Shown: positions 45,651 to 54,990 of the stretch, piece by piece
Position numbering within the stretch: position 1 is the first letter of the stretch
How the letters are laid out: each line of letters opens with the position of its first letter
Assembly (NCBI RefSeq): GCF_003054045.1
Contig: NZ_QBKH01000005.1
Location: 124,001 to 188,000 of the forward strand
Source of the DNA: Sphingobacterium faecium
Lineage (GTDB): Bacteria; Bacteroidota; Bacteroidia; Sphingobacteriales; Sphingobacteriaceae
Length of the DNA stretch: 64,000 nucleotides
Reading direction: 5' to 3'
Translations under genes and position numbers: made by a program
Notes under the pieces: model-generated
Seen by the model: only the letters and a program-made list of their open reading frames with translations
Told to the model about the DNA's origin: nothing
The model's database searches: none

Positions 45651-46091
45651 TCAAGGCAATGGTTTCCATTTTTCGAAGGTCATTTCAAACTTGATCTCCC
45701 CTTTACCGTGTAGGCCAATCTCTTTCCATCCCGCTCTTCTGTAAAATGCTTCTGCCCTTGTACCTGGGGCAGTCCCCAACCAGACCGATTGTTGTGTTTG
45801 ATTAAAATACCAGTCGAGCATGATATCATGCAGTTGTTTTCCGATGCCACGTTTATCAAAGTCAGGATGTACAAATAAAGCCCATATATTATGGTCTACC
45901 AGATCAACAATAGAAAAACCAACAACCTGGTGCTCCATTTCACAGATCCAGCCCTTTCCTCTTTGGGTTATAAAATCTGCGCAGTCCTGATCAGTGACCA
46001 GATCCGGATTGGACAGAGCGTTTTCCTTCACCGCATTTCTTACGATTTGAATTTGTGGGATATCGCCCACTCTAGCTTCTCTTAACATCAT
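45651..46091 (-). CDS. GNAT family N-acetyltransferase
   Basis: A 146-residue acetyltransferase. The acetyl-CoA pyrophosphate loop is in FDKRGIGKQLHDIML (about 93-107), preceded by the strand WALFVHPDF. AFYRRAGWKEIGLH is the usual motif B. The N-terminus has LREARVGDIPQIQIV. There is no signal peptide, so it acts in the cytoplasm on an unknown amine. A good promoter lies 50-80 nt upstream. Confidence 0.9.
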   Translation of the reverse strand: MMLREARVGDIPQIQIVRNAVKENALSNPDLVTDQDCADFITQRGKGWICEMEHQVVGFSIVDLVDHNIWALFVHPDFDKRGIGKQLHDIMLDWYFNQTQQSVWLGTAPGTRAEAFYRRAGWKEIGLHGKGEIKFEMTFEKWKPLP

Positions 46092-46144
46092 GGTATTAAA
46101 TCAGTAATATGGGCAATAGATAATTCTTGAATAACTGGCTACCA

Positions 46145-46172
46145 CAAATTTACGAACAAAATTAAATAGCAA
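46145..46172 (-). promoter_or_regulatory. Promoter of the GNAT gene
   Basis: On the minus strand TTG (46172-46170) and TAAATTTG (46152-46145) are spaced by 17 nt and lie 54 nt before the ATG. Confidence 0.6.
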
Positions 46173-46270
46173 CGAATTAAATTTATAGTTCGCTTAGATT
46201 AAAACTCCAGATCGACGCCTAATATTGAAACTAATATGCTACATTTAAAATAAACAACACGTAGTCGCAG

Positions 46271-47041
46271 ATGGAAAAAGATCTCAACATACAATTCTAT
46301 GATGAATTAGCAGACGATTATCATTTAATTTTTGATAACTGGAACGAGGCCATGAGCAAACAGGCGTCAACGCTCCAACAGATCATCAAGACGTCTGCCG
46401 CAGCAGACGCGTCAACTATCCTGGACTGCGCCTGCGGTATTGGCACACAAGCAATAGGACTTGCTGCTCTTGGCTATCAAGTATGGGGCACAGATCTGAG
46501 TCCAAAAGCCGTTGATCGAGCAAAATTAGAATCAGACCAAAGAGGACTGCCCATTACTTTTGCTGTAGCAGATTTTAGATCATTGGAGCAATATGTATCT
46601 GGTCTATTTGATGTTGTCATAGCTTGCGACAATGCCCTGCCCCATTTGTTGGATGAAAGCGACATGTTGTTAGCGGCTAAAAGCATATTAACAAAAATGA
46701 AATCAGGCAGTCTTTTTATAGGCAGTATACGAGATTATGATAAAATCCTTGAAAATAAACCAGTAAGCACAGCGCCTACCGTAAAAAACGAAGAAGGAAA
46801 TAGAACCATTTCATTTCAGGTATGGGACTGGATAAAACAAGATGTTTATATCGTCAACCATTTTACATTAAAAGGCACAGACGATCAATTTGAAACGAAT
46901 CTTCGCAAAACCAAGTATCGGGCATATCGGAGAACTGATTTAACGAACATCTTTGACACTGCAGGCTTTGTACAAATACGCTGGCTAATGCCTCAACAGT
47001 CTGGTTATTATCAGCCTATATTCATCGGTAAAAAGCCTTAG
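46271..47041 (+). CDS. Class I SAM-dependent methyltransferase
   Basis: A 256-residue methyltransferase. Motif I is ILDCACGIGTQAIGLA (about 55-70), followed by VWGTDLSPKAVDRA with the acidic ribose-binding residue, FAVADFRSL and FDVVIACDNALPHLL. The C-terminal half is the family's beta-sheet cap (FIGSIRDYDKIL, VWDWIKQDVYIVN). The substrate could be a small molecule or protein. It is monocistronic in appearance. Confidence 0.9.
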   Translation: MEKDLNIQFYDELADDYHLIFDNWNEAMSKQASTLQQIIKTSAAADASTILDCACGIGTQAIGLAALGYQVWGTDLSPKAVDRAKLESDQRGLPITFAVADFRSLEQYVSGLFDVVIACDNALPHLLDESDMLLAAKSILTKMKSGSLFIGSIRDYDKILENKPVSTAPTVKNEEGNRTISFQVWDWIKQDVYIVNHFTLKGTDDQFETNLRKTKYRAYRRTDLTNIFDTAGFVQIRWLMPQQSGYYQPIFIGKKP

Positions 47042-47410
47042 TTTTTGCTATGATTGACCATTAACCATAGCATAAATACATAGGTTAAATAGCGTTGATG
47101 ATATATTTTCAGTCCAGATATTTTGATCATAAGCTCCTAGGTTGATCTATATTTTTATTCCTGATGTCCGCATTTGAAGAGCAAAGAAGTCTTCGGATAA
47201 AACTTTTACGGAAAACCTTTGTTTTTTTTAAAATAACAAACAGTTTTCTTCGTTTATCATGATATGATGTATAAACATCAGATTGTGCGTCTGGACGGCT
47301 AACAGTTTGGTGTTTTGCATACGGTCTGGCCATCGGTAAGATAGAAAAAGAAGCTGCTTTTTTTACTTCTTATAGCTGTGTATCGAGAATTAACTTGTAA
47401 TTTTATATCT
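47042..47410. other. Intergenic stretch upstream of the OmpA-like gene
   Basis: No gene is seen. A short stretch near 47290-47305 (TGCGTCTGGACGGCTAA) resembles the left arm region at 45416-45432. Confidence 0.5.
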
Positions 47411-48274
47411 ATGAAACATCCATTATTTATTTACGCTGTCCTAGCGTTAGCCACTTTAGGATCAAGTTGTACGAGTAATAAAAAATTTGCTGCACTACAG
47501 GCAAGTTACACGCAACTACAACAAAGTAATCAAGACCTCAATAGTCGCTTACAGACAACTGAGAGTGATTTAAATGGCTCTAAAATCAGAATTAAGAGTC
47601 TGGATGAACAAATTGCTTCTGAAAAAGCAAATGTTGCCGCTTTACAAACGGCGTTAAACAACTGTCTCAATTCCAGCAATCAAGGAAATGTGAATATTTC
47701 AAAGCTTGTGGATGAAATCAATTCGTCCAACAAATACATTCAACAGCTTGTCAATAGTAAAAACAAAAGTGATTCCCTTAATTTAGTTTTGACCAACAAC
47801 CTGACCCGTTCCCTAAGCAGAGAAGAGATCAGAGATGTGGATATTCAAGTATTAAAAGGAGTCGTCTATATATCACTTGCTGATAATATGCTCTATAAAT
47901 CCGGAAGCTATGAGATCTCAGACAAAGCTGGTGAAACATTAGCCAAGATTGCTAAGATTATCACCGATTATAACAGTTACGATGTACTCATAGAAGGTAA
48001 CACAGATAATGTGCCGATCAGCATGCCTAACATCCGCAATAACTGGGATTTAAGTACGTTGAGAGCTTCTTCAGTGGTGATGGCTTTGCAAAACACCTAC
48101 GGAGTTGATCCAAAACGTTTAACCGCAGCAGGACGAGGTGAATATAATACAGTCGCTCCAAATGATAACGAAGCTGGAAAAGCAAAAAATAGAAGGACTC
48201 AGATCATCATTACGCCTAAGTTAGATCAGTTTATGGAACTTATTGGTAAAGCGCCAGAAACAAGTCTGGACTAA
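47411..48274 (+). CDS. OmpA family outer-membrane lipoprotein
   Basis: A 287-residue protein. From the ATG at 47411 it begins with a lipoprotein signal (MKHPLFIYAVLALATLGSSC, Cys20). A long coiled-coil (about 25-115, QLQQSNQDLNSRLQTTESD and similar) leads to a C-terminal OmpA-like peptidoglycan-binding domain (about 150-275): VLIEGNTDNVPI, NWDLSTLRASSVVM, RLTAAGRGEY and AKNRRTQIII. The upstream in-frame start at 47378 is rejected because it would disrupt the signal. It anchors the outer membrane to peptidoglycan. A strong terminator follows. Confidence 0.93.
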   Translation: MKHPLFIYAVLALATLGSSCTSNKKFAALQASYTQLQQSNQDLNSRLQTTESDLNGSKIRIKSLDEQIASEKANVAALQTALNNCLNSSNQGNVNISKLVDEINSSNKYIQQLVNSKNKSDSLNLVLTNNLTRSLSREEIRDVDIQVLKGVVYISLADNMLYKSGSYEISDKAGETLAKIAKIITDYNSYDVLIEGNTDNVPISMPNIRNNWDLSTLRASSVVMALQNTYGVDPKRLTAAGRGEYNTVAPNDNEAGKAKNRRTQIIITPKLDQFMELIGKAPETSLD

Positions 48275-48368
48275 ATCACCAATGGTAAACAGTGCTTCAC
48301 AATTGTTATGGAACTGCACTCGATCCACCCGATCTGGAATTGATGTACTCCTAGCAGCAGGATTTCAA

Positions 48369-48402
48369 AAGAAAAAGCTAATCGAAGGATTAGCTTTTTC
48401 TT
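48369..48402 (+). terminator. Terminator after the OmpA-like gene
   Basis: A perfect 15-bp stem (48369-48383 with 48388-48402) with a GAAG loop and a T-rich right arm, 94 nt after the stop. Confidence 0.9.
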
Positions 48403-48547
48403 GTTTACAGGGAGTTACCTTTTTCTGCATCACATGTCTACAGATCGAGCAGCGATTTAGAAAAATTCCCGTAAAAACAGCGCCATCATTTTATAACTTG
48501 GCATACGATGCATAACTTGCAACTGACTTTAAATTTTAGCCACTTAA

Positions 48548-49117
48548 ATGAATGATATAAAAGATAAATTGAGAACGCATATTGAAAAAATGATCAGCCT
48601 TTCTGATGATGAGTTTTCGTGGATATATGAACATTTCACCTTTCAAGAATTCAAGAAAAATGAGCTGATCTTTGAAGAAGGTCAACCCGTTAAGCATGTC
48701 TATTTCGTACTATCAGGTTTAGTCGTGCTGAGCTACACCGATCGGGATGCCAAGCAACATCTCATTTCTTTTGCCATGGAGGACTGGTGGGAAACTGATT
48801 TCGTTGCCTTTTATTCCAAGAGCAGATCCACATTCGCGTTAAAATGTATTGAAAACACCAAAATGCTGTGCCTCACCTTAGATCATTTTGAGAAGCTATG
48901 TGCTACCATTCAAAAAATGGAACATTTTTTTCTTAAAAAATCTATTGCAGGACATATAGGTTCGCAACAACGTATTTTATCATTCCTGACTTCTAGTGCG
49001 AAGCAAAGATATGAGCACATGATCACCAACCATCCCGCACTGGTTCAACGTATCCCAAAGTCCATGCTGGCATCCTACCTAGGTGTATCCAGGGAAACAT
49101 TAAGCCGTATTTTATAA
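48548..49117 (+). CDS. Crp/Fnr family transcriptional regulator
   Basis: A 189-residue regulator with the cyclic-nucleotide-binding fold (NELIFEEGQPVKHVYFVLSGL, about 36-56) and a C-terminal helix-turn-helix (QRIPKSMLASYLGVSRETLS). No Fnr-type cysteine cluster is present. The end is short after the recognition helix (ETLSRIL then stop), about 10 residues shorter than many relatives. The Rid-family gene follows by 83 nt. Its upstream region and start were copied in damaged form at 55984-56078. Confidence 0.9.
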   Translation: MNDIKDKLRTHIEKMISLSDDEFSWIYEHFTFQEFKKNELIFEEGQPVKHVYFVLSGLVVLSYTDRDAKQHLISFAMEDWWETDFVAFYSKSRSTFALKCIENTKMLCLTLDHFEKLCATIQKMEHFFLKKSIAGHIGSQQRILSFLTSSAKQRYEHMITNHPALVQRIPKSMLASYLGVSRETLSRIL

Positions 49118-49200
49118 TGCTTTTGAAAAAGTGATATTTGTCACACCGTCTTTTACATGTACATCATGATCTTTGTACCATACTTTAATAAAACAATAAA

Positions 49201-49587
49201 ATGGAAAAAAAGATCATTAACCCTTGGACTTGGCAAGATGCTCGAAGTTATGTACAGGCTGTTGAAGTGAAGCATGTTGAAAGTACACTGTATGTATCAG
49301 GACAGACCGCAATTGACGAACATGGAATCTCCAGTGCTGAAAATATGCGCACCCAATTGGAAATAACCTTAAAAAATCTTGAAAAAGTAATACAGCAAGC
49401 TGACTTCGATCTCTCGAATATCGTTAGGTTAAATATTTATACCACAGATTCTGAAGCATTATTTAACAATTTTGATGTTTTCCAAGCATGGATCAGTCAG
49501 CACAAGATCAAGCAGACCAGTACCGTACTGGAAGTACCAAAACTATTTGAAACCCTTCAAGTTGAGATGGAAGCTACAGTAGTGTAG
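49201..49587 (+). CDS. Rid family (RidA/YjgF-like) protein
   Basis: A 128-residue homologue of RidA, the enamine/imine deaminase. VESTLYVSGQTAID (near residue 30), TLKNLEKVIQQADFDLSNIVRLNIYTTD and the C-terminal TSTVLEVPKLFETLQVEMEAT align with the family. In active RidA an Arg precedes the STV segment; here Thr occupies it, so this belongs to an Arg-less Rid subgroup that probably lacks standard imine deaminase activity. It follows the Crp/Fnr gene. A strong terminator follows. Confidence 0.88.
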   Translation: MEKKIINPWTWQDARSYVQAVEVKHVESTLYVSGQTAIDEHGISSAENMRTQLEITLKNLEKVIQQADFDLSNIVRLNIYTTDSEALFNNFDVFQAWISQHKIKQTSTVLEVPKLFETLQVEMEATVV

Positions 49588-49645
49588 TAATTTATCACTA
49601 ACGATCTACATCACACAGCAGTATCAGATTACGATGTGTACACAT

Positions 49646-49688
49646 AAAAAAAGACCGATCATCATTTCTTGATGATCGGTCTTTTTTT
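49646..49688 (+). terminator. Terminator after the Rid gene
   Basis: A perfect 19-bp stem (49646-49664 with 49670-49688) with a 5-nt loop; both arms end in A/T runs, so it can work in either direction. Confidence 0.92.
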
Positions 49689-49809
49689 TTACTGATATTC
49701 CTGTTGTCTCCAATAACTAGACTGTTCCAGCAATCAAATGGCCGGGGAAAGACGGATCATTTCCCTTTTTCAATATCGCAACAGGGAAAGACAAGTTCAA
49801 TCTAACTGA

Positions 49810-50412
49810 TTACCAATTATTGATCGTTCCAGATTTATCAATAATCTGTTTGATAAGCGAATTAAAATGATTGTTTAAACCCGTATAGGCATCTTCAAAT
49901 CTTACTTTTCCATTATCTTCAAAAAGATATAATTTTGATTTTCCAACTTTTGTCATTCGTAGTGTTACCCATTCATCGCCACTCCAACCACTTGCACCTC
50001 GGTAAGTACCTTCCACATATCTTTTAGCTTCAAAATCAGGACTGTTGATCCGAATCTTGCCATCTTTAAAAAGAAAAGTGAGTTTATAGGATAAATCATA
50101 TTTACGAAGTGTTTTTCCGAGCCCATTAGAAAGTTTTACAGGGAGAACTTCTTCTTCATACGCTGTTATACTGATGCTTTCACCTTCCACGACACTAAGT
50201 CCTTTTTGTGGATTTTTATATAGGGTATTAATGGCATTGAGCACATTTTTATACAAATCCATTTGTTTTACATTAGGGACATCCACCACGGTAAAATCGC
50301 TGTTGTCATTGGATACAAAACCCTTTTGCGTGAGTTTAAAATACTGAGCAAAACTCAACTGGGCGACCAGTAAAAGTATGGCCATACTGAGTACTTTTTT
50401 TATATTCATCAT
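49810..50412 (-). CDS. Exported protein, DUF4468-like, paralogue of 57337-57942
   Basis: A 200-residue protein with a signal peptide (cleavage near SFAQ). The body contains VPNVKQMDLYKNVLNAINTLY, SYKLTFLFKDGKIRINSP and ends IIDKSGTINNW. The conserved strand around FKDGKIRI resembles DUF4468 TBP-like-fold proteins of Bacteroidota, but the match is not firm. The gene at 57337 encodes a close paralogue with the same start, middle and end motifs. The ATG pair at 50412/50409 is preferred over a TTG further upstream. Confidence 0.75.
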   Translation of the reverse strand: MMNIKKVLSMAILLLVAQLSFAQYFKLTQKGFVSNDNSDFTVVDVPNVKQMDLYKNVLNAINTLYKNPQKGLSVVEGESISITAYEEEVLPVKLSNGLGKTLRKYDLSYKLTFLFKDGKIRINSPDFEAKRYVEGTYRGASGWSGDEWVTLRMTKVGKSKLYLFEDNGKVRFEDAYTGLNNHFNSLIKQIIDKSGTINNW

Positions 50413-50582
50413 TTTTAAAATTTTCAATCTGCTGTTTTTTCTTCACTCAATGATCGTTCCACATCAGTACATAAACCCCATTTTATTTCAAATTTTACAG
50501 AAAAAGATGGAAAATTCCAACAAAAGGCTGATCATATGGCGATGATCCCGCTATCGCAGTATCCATCAGTTCCTATCCAGCT

Positions 50583-51407
50583 TTATGGTTTTCCTTTTGG
50601 TGTATGTAAAATTTCCTGCTTCCATGCTGTAGTCAACAGCGCGTACAAGTCTTCATAACTGAATAAGATCATCGGAGCGATTTGAATGTATTCAACAGGA
50701 TACCAGTTTTTTACAAACCGCATCAGTGCTTGTTGAGCTTGATCGATCTGTCCTGTCACATGAAAAATCCGTGCAGCCTGTATATGGATCGTTTCACTGA
50801 CTATTTTATCTGCAAACTTTTCATAATAAGCAAGGCTTTCTTCCGTATTTCCGGTCTCCAACATAAATTGGAGCAGATATTCGGCTCCCTGCTCACTCTC
50901 AAATGTCAATTTTGGACGATACTGCTTTAATTGTGCCCTAAATTCATCTACTGATTTCCCTTCTTTCACCAGTTGCAGCGGTTTGTTGTCTATGATCAAA
51001 TCTTTTTCTCCATTCAGTTTCGCTAAATGATTGTTAATTTGATGCCTATAAAATTGGATGCGATGCTCAGGTAAATTTAATTTTTCTTTCTCCGTCAAGA
51101 AATTGTCGTAAAACGTTGCAGCTCTCGAAATTTGGCCACCCCTGATCGCTGCATGGGAATAAGCAAAAAAGTGTTCACACAAAATGTTTCCCGCATACCA
51201 CTGCTCGTCAAAGGGCAAAGCATTTTCATCGTTTGCCATCGCATTTTCGTCGTTACTATTAAAATAGCTTATCTCAGCATATACAATAGCTTTCTGCGGT
51301 TCAAAGCCTTTTATATGCGCTAATTGTTGAAGACCAATTTCAATTTGCCCACTTCTTAACGTGTCCAAAATGTCTCGCAATTTTTTCGGTATTTTTACTA
51401 TGCTCAT
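50583..51407 (-). CDS. Helical (TPR-like) hypothetical protein
   Basis: A 274-residue soluble, helix-rich protein. Repeating helical units resembling TPRs are visible, such as GGQISRAATFYDNFL, GNTEESLAYYEKFADKI and GQIDQAQQALMRFVKNW. A duplicated short stretch (NDENAMANDENALP, about 52-65) points to a micro-duplication. No signal peptide. No specific family recognised. A 40-nt piece of its 3' part recurs at 57268-57307. Confidence 0.7.
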   Translation of the reverse strand: MSIVKIPKKLRDILDTLRSGQIEIGLQQLAHIKGFEPQKAIVYAEISYFNSNDENAMANDENALPFDEQWYAGNILCEHFFAYSHAAIRGGQISRAATFYDNFLTEKEKLNLPEHRIQFYRHQINNHLAKLNGEKDLIIDNKPLQLVKEGKSVDEFRAQLKQYRPKLTFESEQGAEYLLQFMLETGNTEESLAYYEKFADKIVSETIHIQAARIFHVTGQIDQAQQALMRFVKNWYPVEYIQIAPMILFSYEDLYALLTTAWKQEILHTPKGKP

Positions 51408-51675
51408 CGTCGTATATGAATGGTGTTTTATTTTTTACTACATGCTCTTTTCCTAAACGATATTAAAAGTACTCTATTTTTTAAAAAGAATTGTTAATGC
51501 GATCCATTTACGATGGCATTACCCCTATCATCAATAAAAGCCCTATGACAACCACTTTTTCCGCAACGAACTCAACGCAGCTTGATCGATCAGCTAGCCA
51601 GCGCTAGCTCTATACCAAACTAATACGGCTATGAAATTGTTATACCAAGACGAACTTTAGTATTAACGATAGAAT

Positions 51676-52419
51676 ATGCTCACAACGGATAAAGAAAAAA
51701 AAGAATCGGGAGATTTTTATAAGGATGCCATACTGCTGTTGCAAGAATGCGATTGTCAATTTATGTTGGGCGGAGCATTTGCCATGTTCCACTATACAGG
51801 CATCTTTCGGGACACCAAAGATTTGGATATCTTCTGCAAGAGCAGTGAATACCCTAAAATACTGAAGCACTTTGCTGAAAAAGGCTATCAGACAGAGTTA
51901 ACGGATGTGAGGTGGCTTGCAAAAGTATTTCATGGAGATTATTTTATCGATATTATATTCGATACGGTCAACAATATCTGTACCGTGGATGATAGTTGGT
52001 ATGAACGTGCTCCCACTGGTCATTTTGCTGACCTACCCGTCCAGTTTATTCCTGTAGAAGAACTCATTTGGTGCAAAATTTATGTACAAAACCGAGAACG
52101 CCACGACAGTGCAGACATCAACCATATTTTGCTGAAATATGGAAAAAGTGTGGATTGGGAATTGCTTTTAAAACGCTTAGACCCCCATTGGCATCTGCTG
52201 CTGGCGCAGTTACTTATATTTCAATTTGTGTATCCTGCTGACTATCGGGAGATCATCCCCCAATGGCTGTTCGACGAATTGATGAAAAGAGCTGCAGAGC
52301 AATATGAGCTCCCCTCTCCTGTCGAAAAAGTATGTAGAGGTCCGCTCATCGACCAGACCCAATATGAAGTCGATGTAAAGGAATGGAATTATAAATCATA
52401 TACCATAACGACTATATAA
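51676..52419 (+). CDS. Nucleotidyltransferase-fold protein
   Basis: A 247-residue protein. The N-terminal ~110 residues fit the DNA polymerase beta-type nucleotidyltransferase fold: the GG motif FMLGGAFAMFHYTG followed by the metal-binding DxD in RDTKDLDIFCKSS and a third acidic strand at FIDIIFDTV. The remaining helical part (LVIWCKIYVQNRERHD-like) is typical of AbiEii/nucleotidyl transferase relatives. It starts a two-gene unit: the phosphoesterase gene begins 3 nt after its stop. Substrate unknown. Confidence 0.83.
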   Translation: MLTTDKEKKESGDFYKDAILLLQECDCQFMLGGAFAMFHYTGIFRDTKDLDIFCKSSEYPKILKHFAEKGYQTELTDVRWLAKVFHGDYFIDIIFDTVNNICTVDDSWYERAPTGHFADLPVQFIPVEELIWCKIYVQNRERHDSADINHILLKYGKSVDWELLLKRLDPHWHLLLAQLLIFQFVYPADYREIIPQWLFDELMKRAAEQYELPSPVEKVCRGPLIDQTQYEVDVKEWNYKSYTITTI

Positions 52420-52422
52420 TTG

Positions 52423-53160
52423 ATGGAAGAAAGAAAAAAAACAAAAATTGCCGCCATGGCGGATATCCATATTCGGATTTCAGACAAAGGCAAGTTGCGC
52501 GATATCTTTGAAGAATTAAATGAAACAGCCGATGTACTGGCGATATGCGGTGATCTGACCGATACGGGTGATGAAGAAGAAGCGGTTGTACTCGGTGAAG
52601 AGTTAAAGGCACTTCGCATCCCGGTGCTGGGTGTATTGGGCAATCATGATTACGAAAAAGGTAGGCAAAAGATCATTAAGCAAATATTGACCGATCATCA
52701 TATGACGATCTTAGATGGCGAATCCATTGTCTTAGCAGATGTTGCTTTTGCAGGAGTAAAAGGATTTGGAGGAGGATTTGATCAATATATGCTGTCTATT
52801 TTCGGAGAAGATATGATGAAAGAGTTTGTTCATGAAGCTGTCAACGAATCTTTGCAACTTGACCGTGCACTGACCCGCCTGGAACAGGATTACCCCCATC
52901 TACCCAAAGCGGTATTACTGCATTATGCACCGATTAAAGATACCGTAGTGGGCGAACCCGAGCAATTGTTTCCTTTTCTGGGTTCCTCACATCTGGCAGA
53001 ACCCCTGACCAGAAGGCAGGTAGCTATTGCCTTTCATGGACATGCACATGGCGGCACGCTCAGCGGTCATACGACAAGTGAGATTCCCGTATACAATGTC
53101 GCTCTTCCTGTATTAAAACGAGAGCGAGATGGCCAGTCCTATCTGCTAGTTGAGGTATAA
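52423..53160 (+). CDS. Calcineurin-like metallophosphoesterase
   Basis: A 245-residue metallophosphoesterase. The dinuclear metal motifs are complete: ADIHIRIS (Asp14, His16), CGDLTDTGDEEE, LGNHDYEKG, LHYAP and FHGHAHGGT. The ATG at 52423 is used, 3 nt after the nucleotidyltransferase stop; a TTG one codon earlier is possible. The tight pair suggests addition and removal of a nucleotide or phosphate on one substrate, but that is inference. A remnant AraC gene lies after the stop on the other strand. Confidence 0.9.
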   Translation: MEERKKTKIAAMADIHIRISDKGKLRDIFEELNETADVLAICGDLTDTGDEEEAVVLGEELKALRIPVLGVLGNHDYEKGRQKIIKQILTDHHMTILDGESIVLADVAFAGVKGFGGGFDQYMLSIFGEDMMKEFVHEAVNESLQLDRALTRLEQDYPHLPKAVLLHYAPIKDTVVGEPEQLFPFLGSSHLAEPLTRRQVAIAFHGHAHGGTLSGHTTSEIPVYNVALPVLKRERDGQSYLLVEV

Positions 53161-53197
53161 GATGTTCCTGATCAAAACAGGTACTTGGCCAAACTGT

Positions 53198-53300
53198 AGA
53201 TCGGTTACCCGTTTAAATTCCGTCATGCTCATCTGAATAAGTTTTTTAAAAAACGTATTCAGATGACTTTCATCGGAAAAACCAAACGCAACGAGTGGAA
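53198..53300 (-). pseudogene. AraC family regulator remnant
   Basis: A minus-strand fragment encodes AFGFSDESHLNTFFKKL and MTEFKR, the second helix-turn-helix of an AraC protein. It closely resembles the 3' end of the AraC gene at 39107-39952 at both DNA and protein level. The rest of the gene is absent. Confidence 0.75.
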
Positions 53301-53362
53301 ACGAATCACAGCAAAACGAAGGTTCGGCATATCGCAGCCTCTATATAAAACATGGAAAAAGT

Positions 53363-53716
53363 CTAAGAAAACGACTCGGTCACCTTTTTCCTATGATTAA
53401 TACCCCAATCTTTTAATGCATAAATCAGTGGTGTCAATGTGTCTGCATATTCCTCCAGCTGGTAGGAGATCTTCACTGGATATTCCTCTATAATAATTCT
53501 CCTGAGCAGTTGATGCTGCTCCAGATCCTTAAGTTCTTTTGCCAAAACTTTTGGTGAGATTCCCGGAATACTCTCCTGGATATCTGTGAAACGATCATTA
53601 CCAACACCAATCGATATGATAATTGGTATTTTCCATTTGCCATTGATCACATCCAACGTATCTCGTACCGGTTTTATGGTTTCTAAACAATCGCAGTGAA
53701 CTTTCTTTTGTGCCAT
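53363..53716 (-). CDS. HxlR family transcriptional regulator
   Basis: A 117-residue winged-helix regulator. The family pattern is clear: CLETIKPVRDTLDVINGKWKIPII read in parts, FTDIQESIPGISPKVLAKELKDLEQ as the helix-turn-helix and the wing VKISYQLEEYADTLTPLI. The first Cys (VHCDCLE) may sense oxidants or aldehydes, as in some HxlR proteins. It lies 42 nt downstream of the LLM flavin enzyme on the same strand, so they form one unit. Confidence 0.92.
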   Translation of the reverse strand: MAQKKVHCDCLETIKPVRDTLDVINGKWKIPIIISIGVGNDRFTDIQESIPGISPKVLAKELKDLEQHQLLRRIIIEEYPVKISYQLEEYADTLTPLIYALKDWGINHRKKVTESFS

Positions 53717-53758
53717 TATGTTAATTTTTTACGATACTGCTGTGCGCATCATGTTCAT

Positions 53759-54778
53759 TTAGTTTGCGCTATCATCCGAATTGATTTCGCTCATTACTTC
53801 AGCAAACAATTCTGTTGACTTGATTCTATCCTGTATATCATAAATCGTTGATACGACGATCAGTTCATCAACTTGTGTTTGTTCAAGAAATGCTTTTGTC
53901 TGTTTTTTAACAGCATCTTTGGTTCCCACAAAAGAATACTTAAGCATCTGATGCACATTTGGATGATGGAAAATATCTTGCAATTCCTCAGTCATTTCTG
54001 TTGGTGGTTGCAGCGGTTGAGAATTTCCAGTCAAAATACCCAAAAACATTCTGATCAGTGATGTAAACATCCTTTGTGCTTCTTCATCAGTTTCAGCAAT
54101 AATCACATTGACCCCCGCAATCGTGTAGGGTTTATCCATCACTTCGGAAGGCTGGAACTCATCCCGATAGATGGTTAATGCCTGCATTAAATGATCGGTG
54201 GCAAAGTGACTTGCAAAAGCATAAGGCAATCCTTTTCGCGCTGCTAGATGGGCACTATCTGTACTTGATCCTAAAATGTAAATAGGAACATCGACATCTT
54301 CTGCGATCGGAGCTCTTACTTTACCCTTGCTGTTCGTTTTTGAAAAGTAATGTTCAATTTTCTCAATTTCAGAAGGAAAAGAGTGCGCTGCTTTCATAAA
54401 GTCCGATCGGATTTCCTGGGCCGTCAGCGTATCCGTACCTGGAGCTCTTCCCAGACCTAAATCAATGCGGTTTGGATAAAGATGAGCCAGAGTTCCAAAT
54501 TGCTCCGCAATGATTAGAGGAGAATGATTGGATAGCATAATTCCGCCAGAACCTACTCTTATTTTACTGGTATTTTCGGCTACATAGACAATTAATAGCG
54601 AAGTTGCACTGCTTCCGACCGAAGCCGAATTATGATGTTCCGCAAACCAGTAGCGTTTATAATGATTTGCTTCTGCCACTTGAGCCAGTTCCAGCGAATG
54701 CTGTAAAGTCTCTCTAAATGTGCTGCCTTCGGAGACGATGGCGAGCTCTAAAATGGAATGAGCGATCTGTTTTTTCAT
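53759..54778 (-). CDS. LLM class flavin-dependent oxidoreductase
   Basis: A 339-residue bacterial luciferase-like monooxygenase of the short, LuxAB-like family. RYWFAEHHNSASVGSSATS, the GSGGIMLSNHSPLIIAEQF strand and DLGLGRAPGTD are diagnostic. The ATG at 54778 (MKKQIAHS) fits homologues; the frame continues upstream without typical sequence. It is cotranscribed with the HxlR gene, and a candidate operator lies in the upstream intergenic region. Substrate unknown. Confidence 0.92.
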   Translation of the reverse strand: MKKQIAHSILELAIVSEGSTFRETLQHSLELAQVAEANHYKRYWFAEHHNSASVGSSATSLLIVYVAENTSKIRVGSGGIMLSNHSPLIIAEQFGTLAHLYPNRIDLGLGRAPGTDTLTAQEIRSDFMKAAHSFPSEIEKIEHYFSKTNSKGKVRAPIAEDVDVPIYILGSSTDSAHLAARKGLPYAFASHFATDHLMQALTIYRDEFQPSEVMDKPYTIAGVNVIIAETDEEAQRMFTSLIRMFLGILTGNSQPLQPPTEMTEELQDIFHHPNVHQMLKYSFVGTKDAVKKQTKAFLEQTQVDELIVVSTIYDIQDRIKSTELFAEVMSEINSDDSAN

Positions 54779-54990
54779 CTTGTTGAATTTTAATTTTATT
54801 AAATAACCGATAATACCAATAACTGCATCTACCCTATTTCCCATCAATCCATATGATTCCAGTCTGGACCATCGATTATCGGGGCATTTTCAATTTCTTT
54901 GTATTACCCATATTCCTTCGTGATTAAATTAAAGGAGTGATCTCTACTCGATATTTCCGAAGTATCGATCGTACCATTTTTTACACCTTA

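Noticed and set aside
47127..47333. Minus-strand 68-codon frame upstream of the OmpA-like gene
   Set aside because: Composition is unlike its neighbours and there is no start context; the frame is likely chance.
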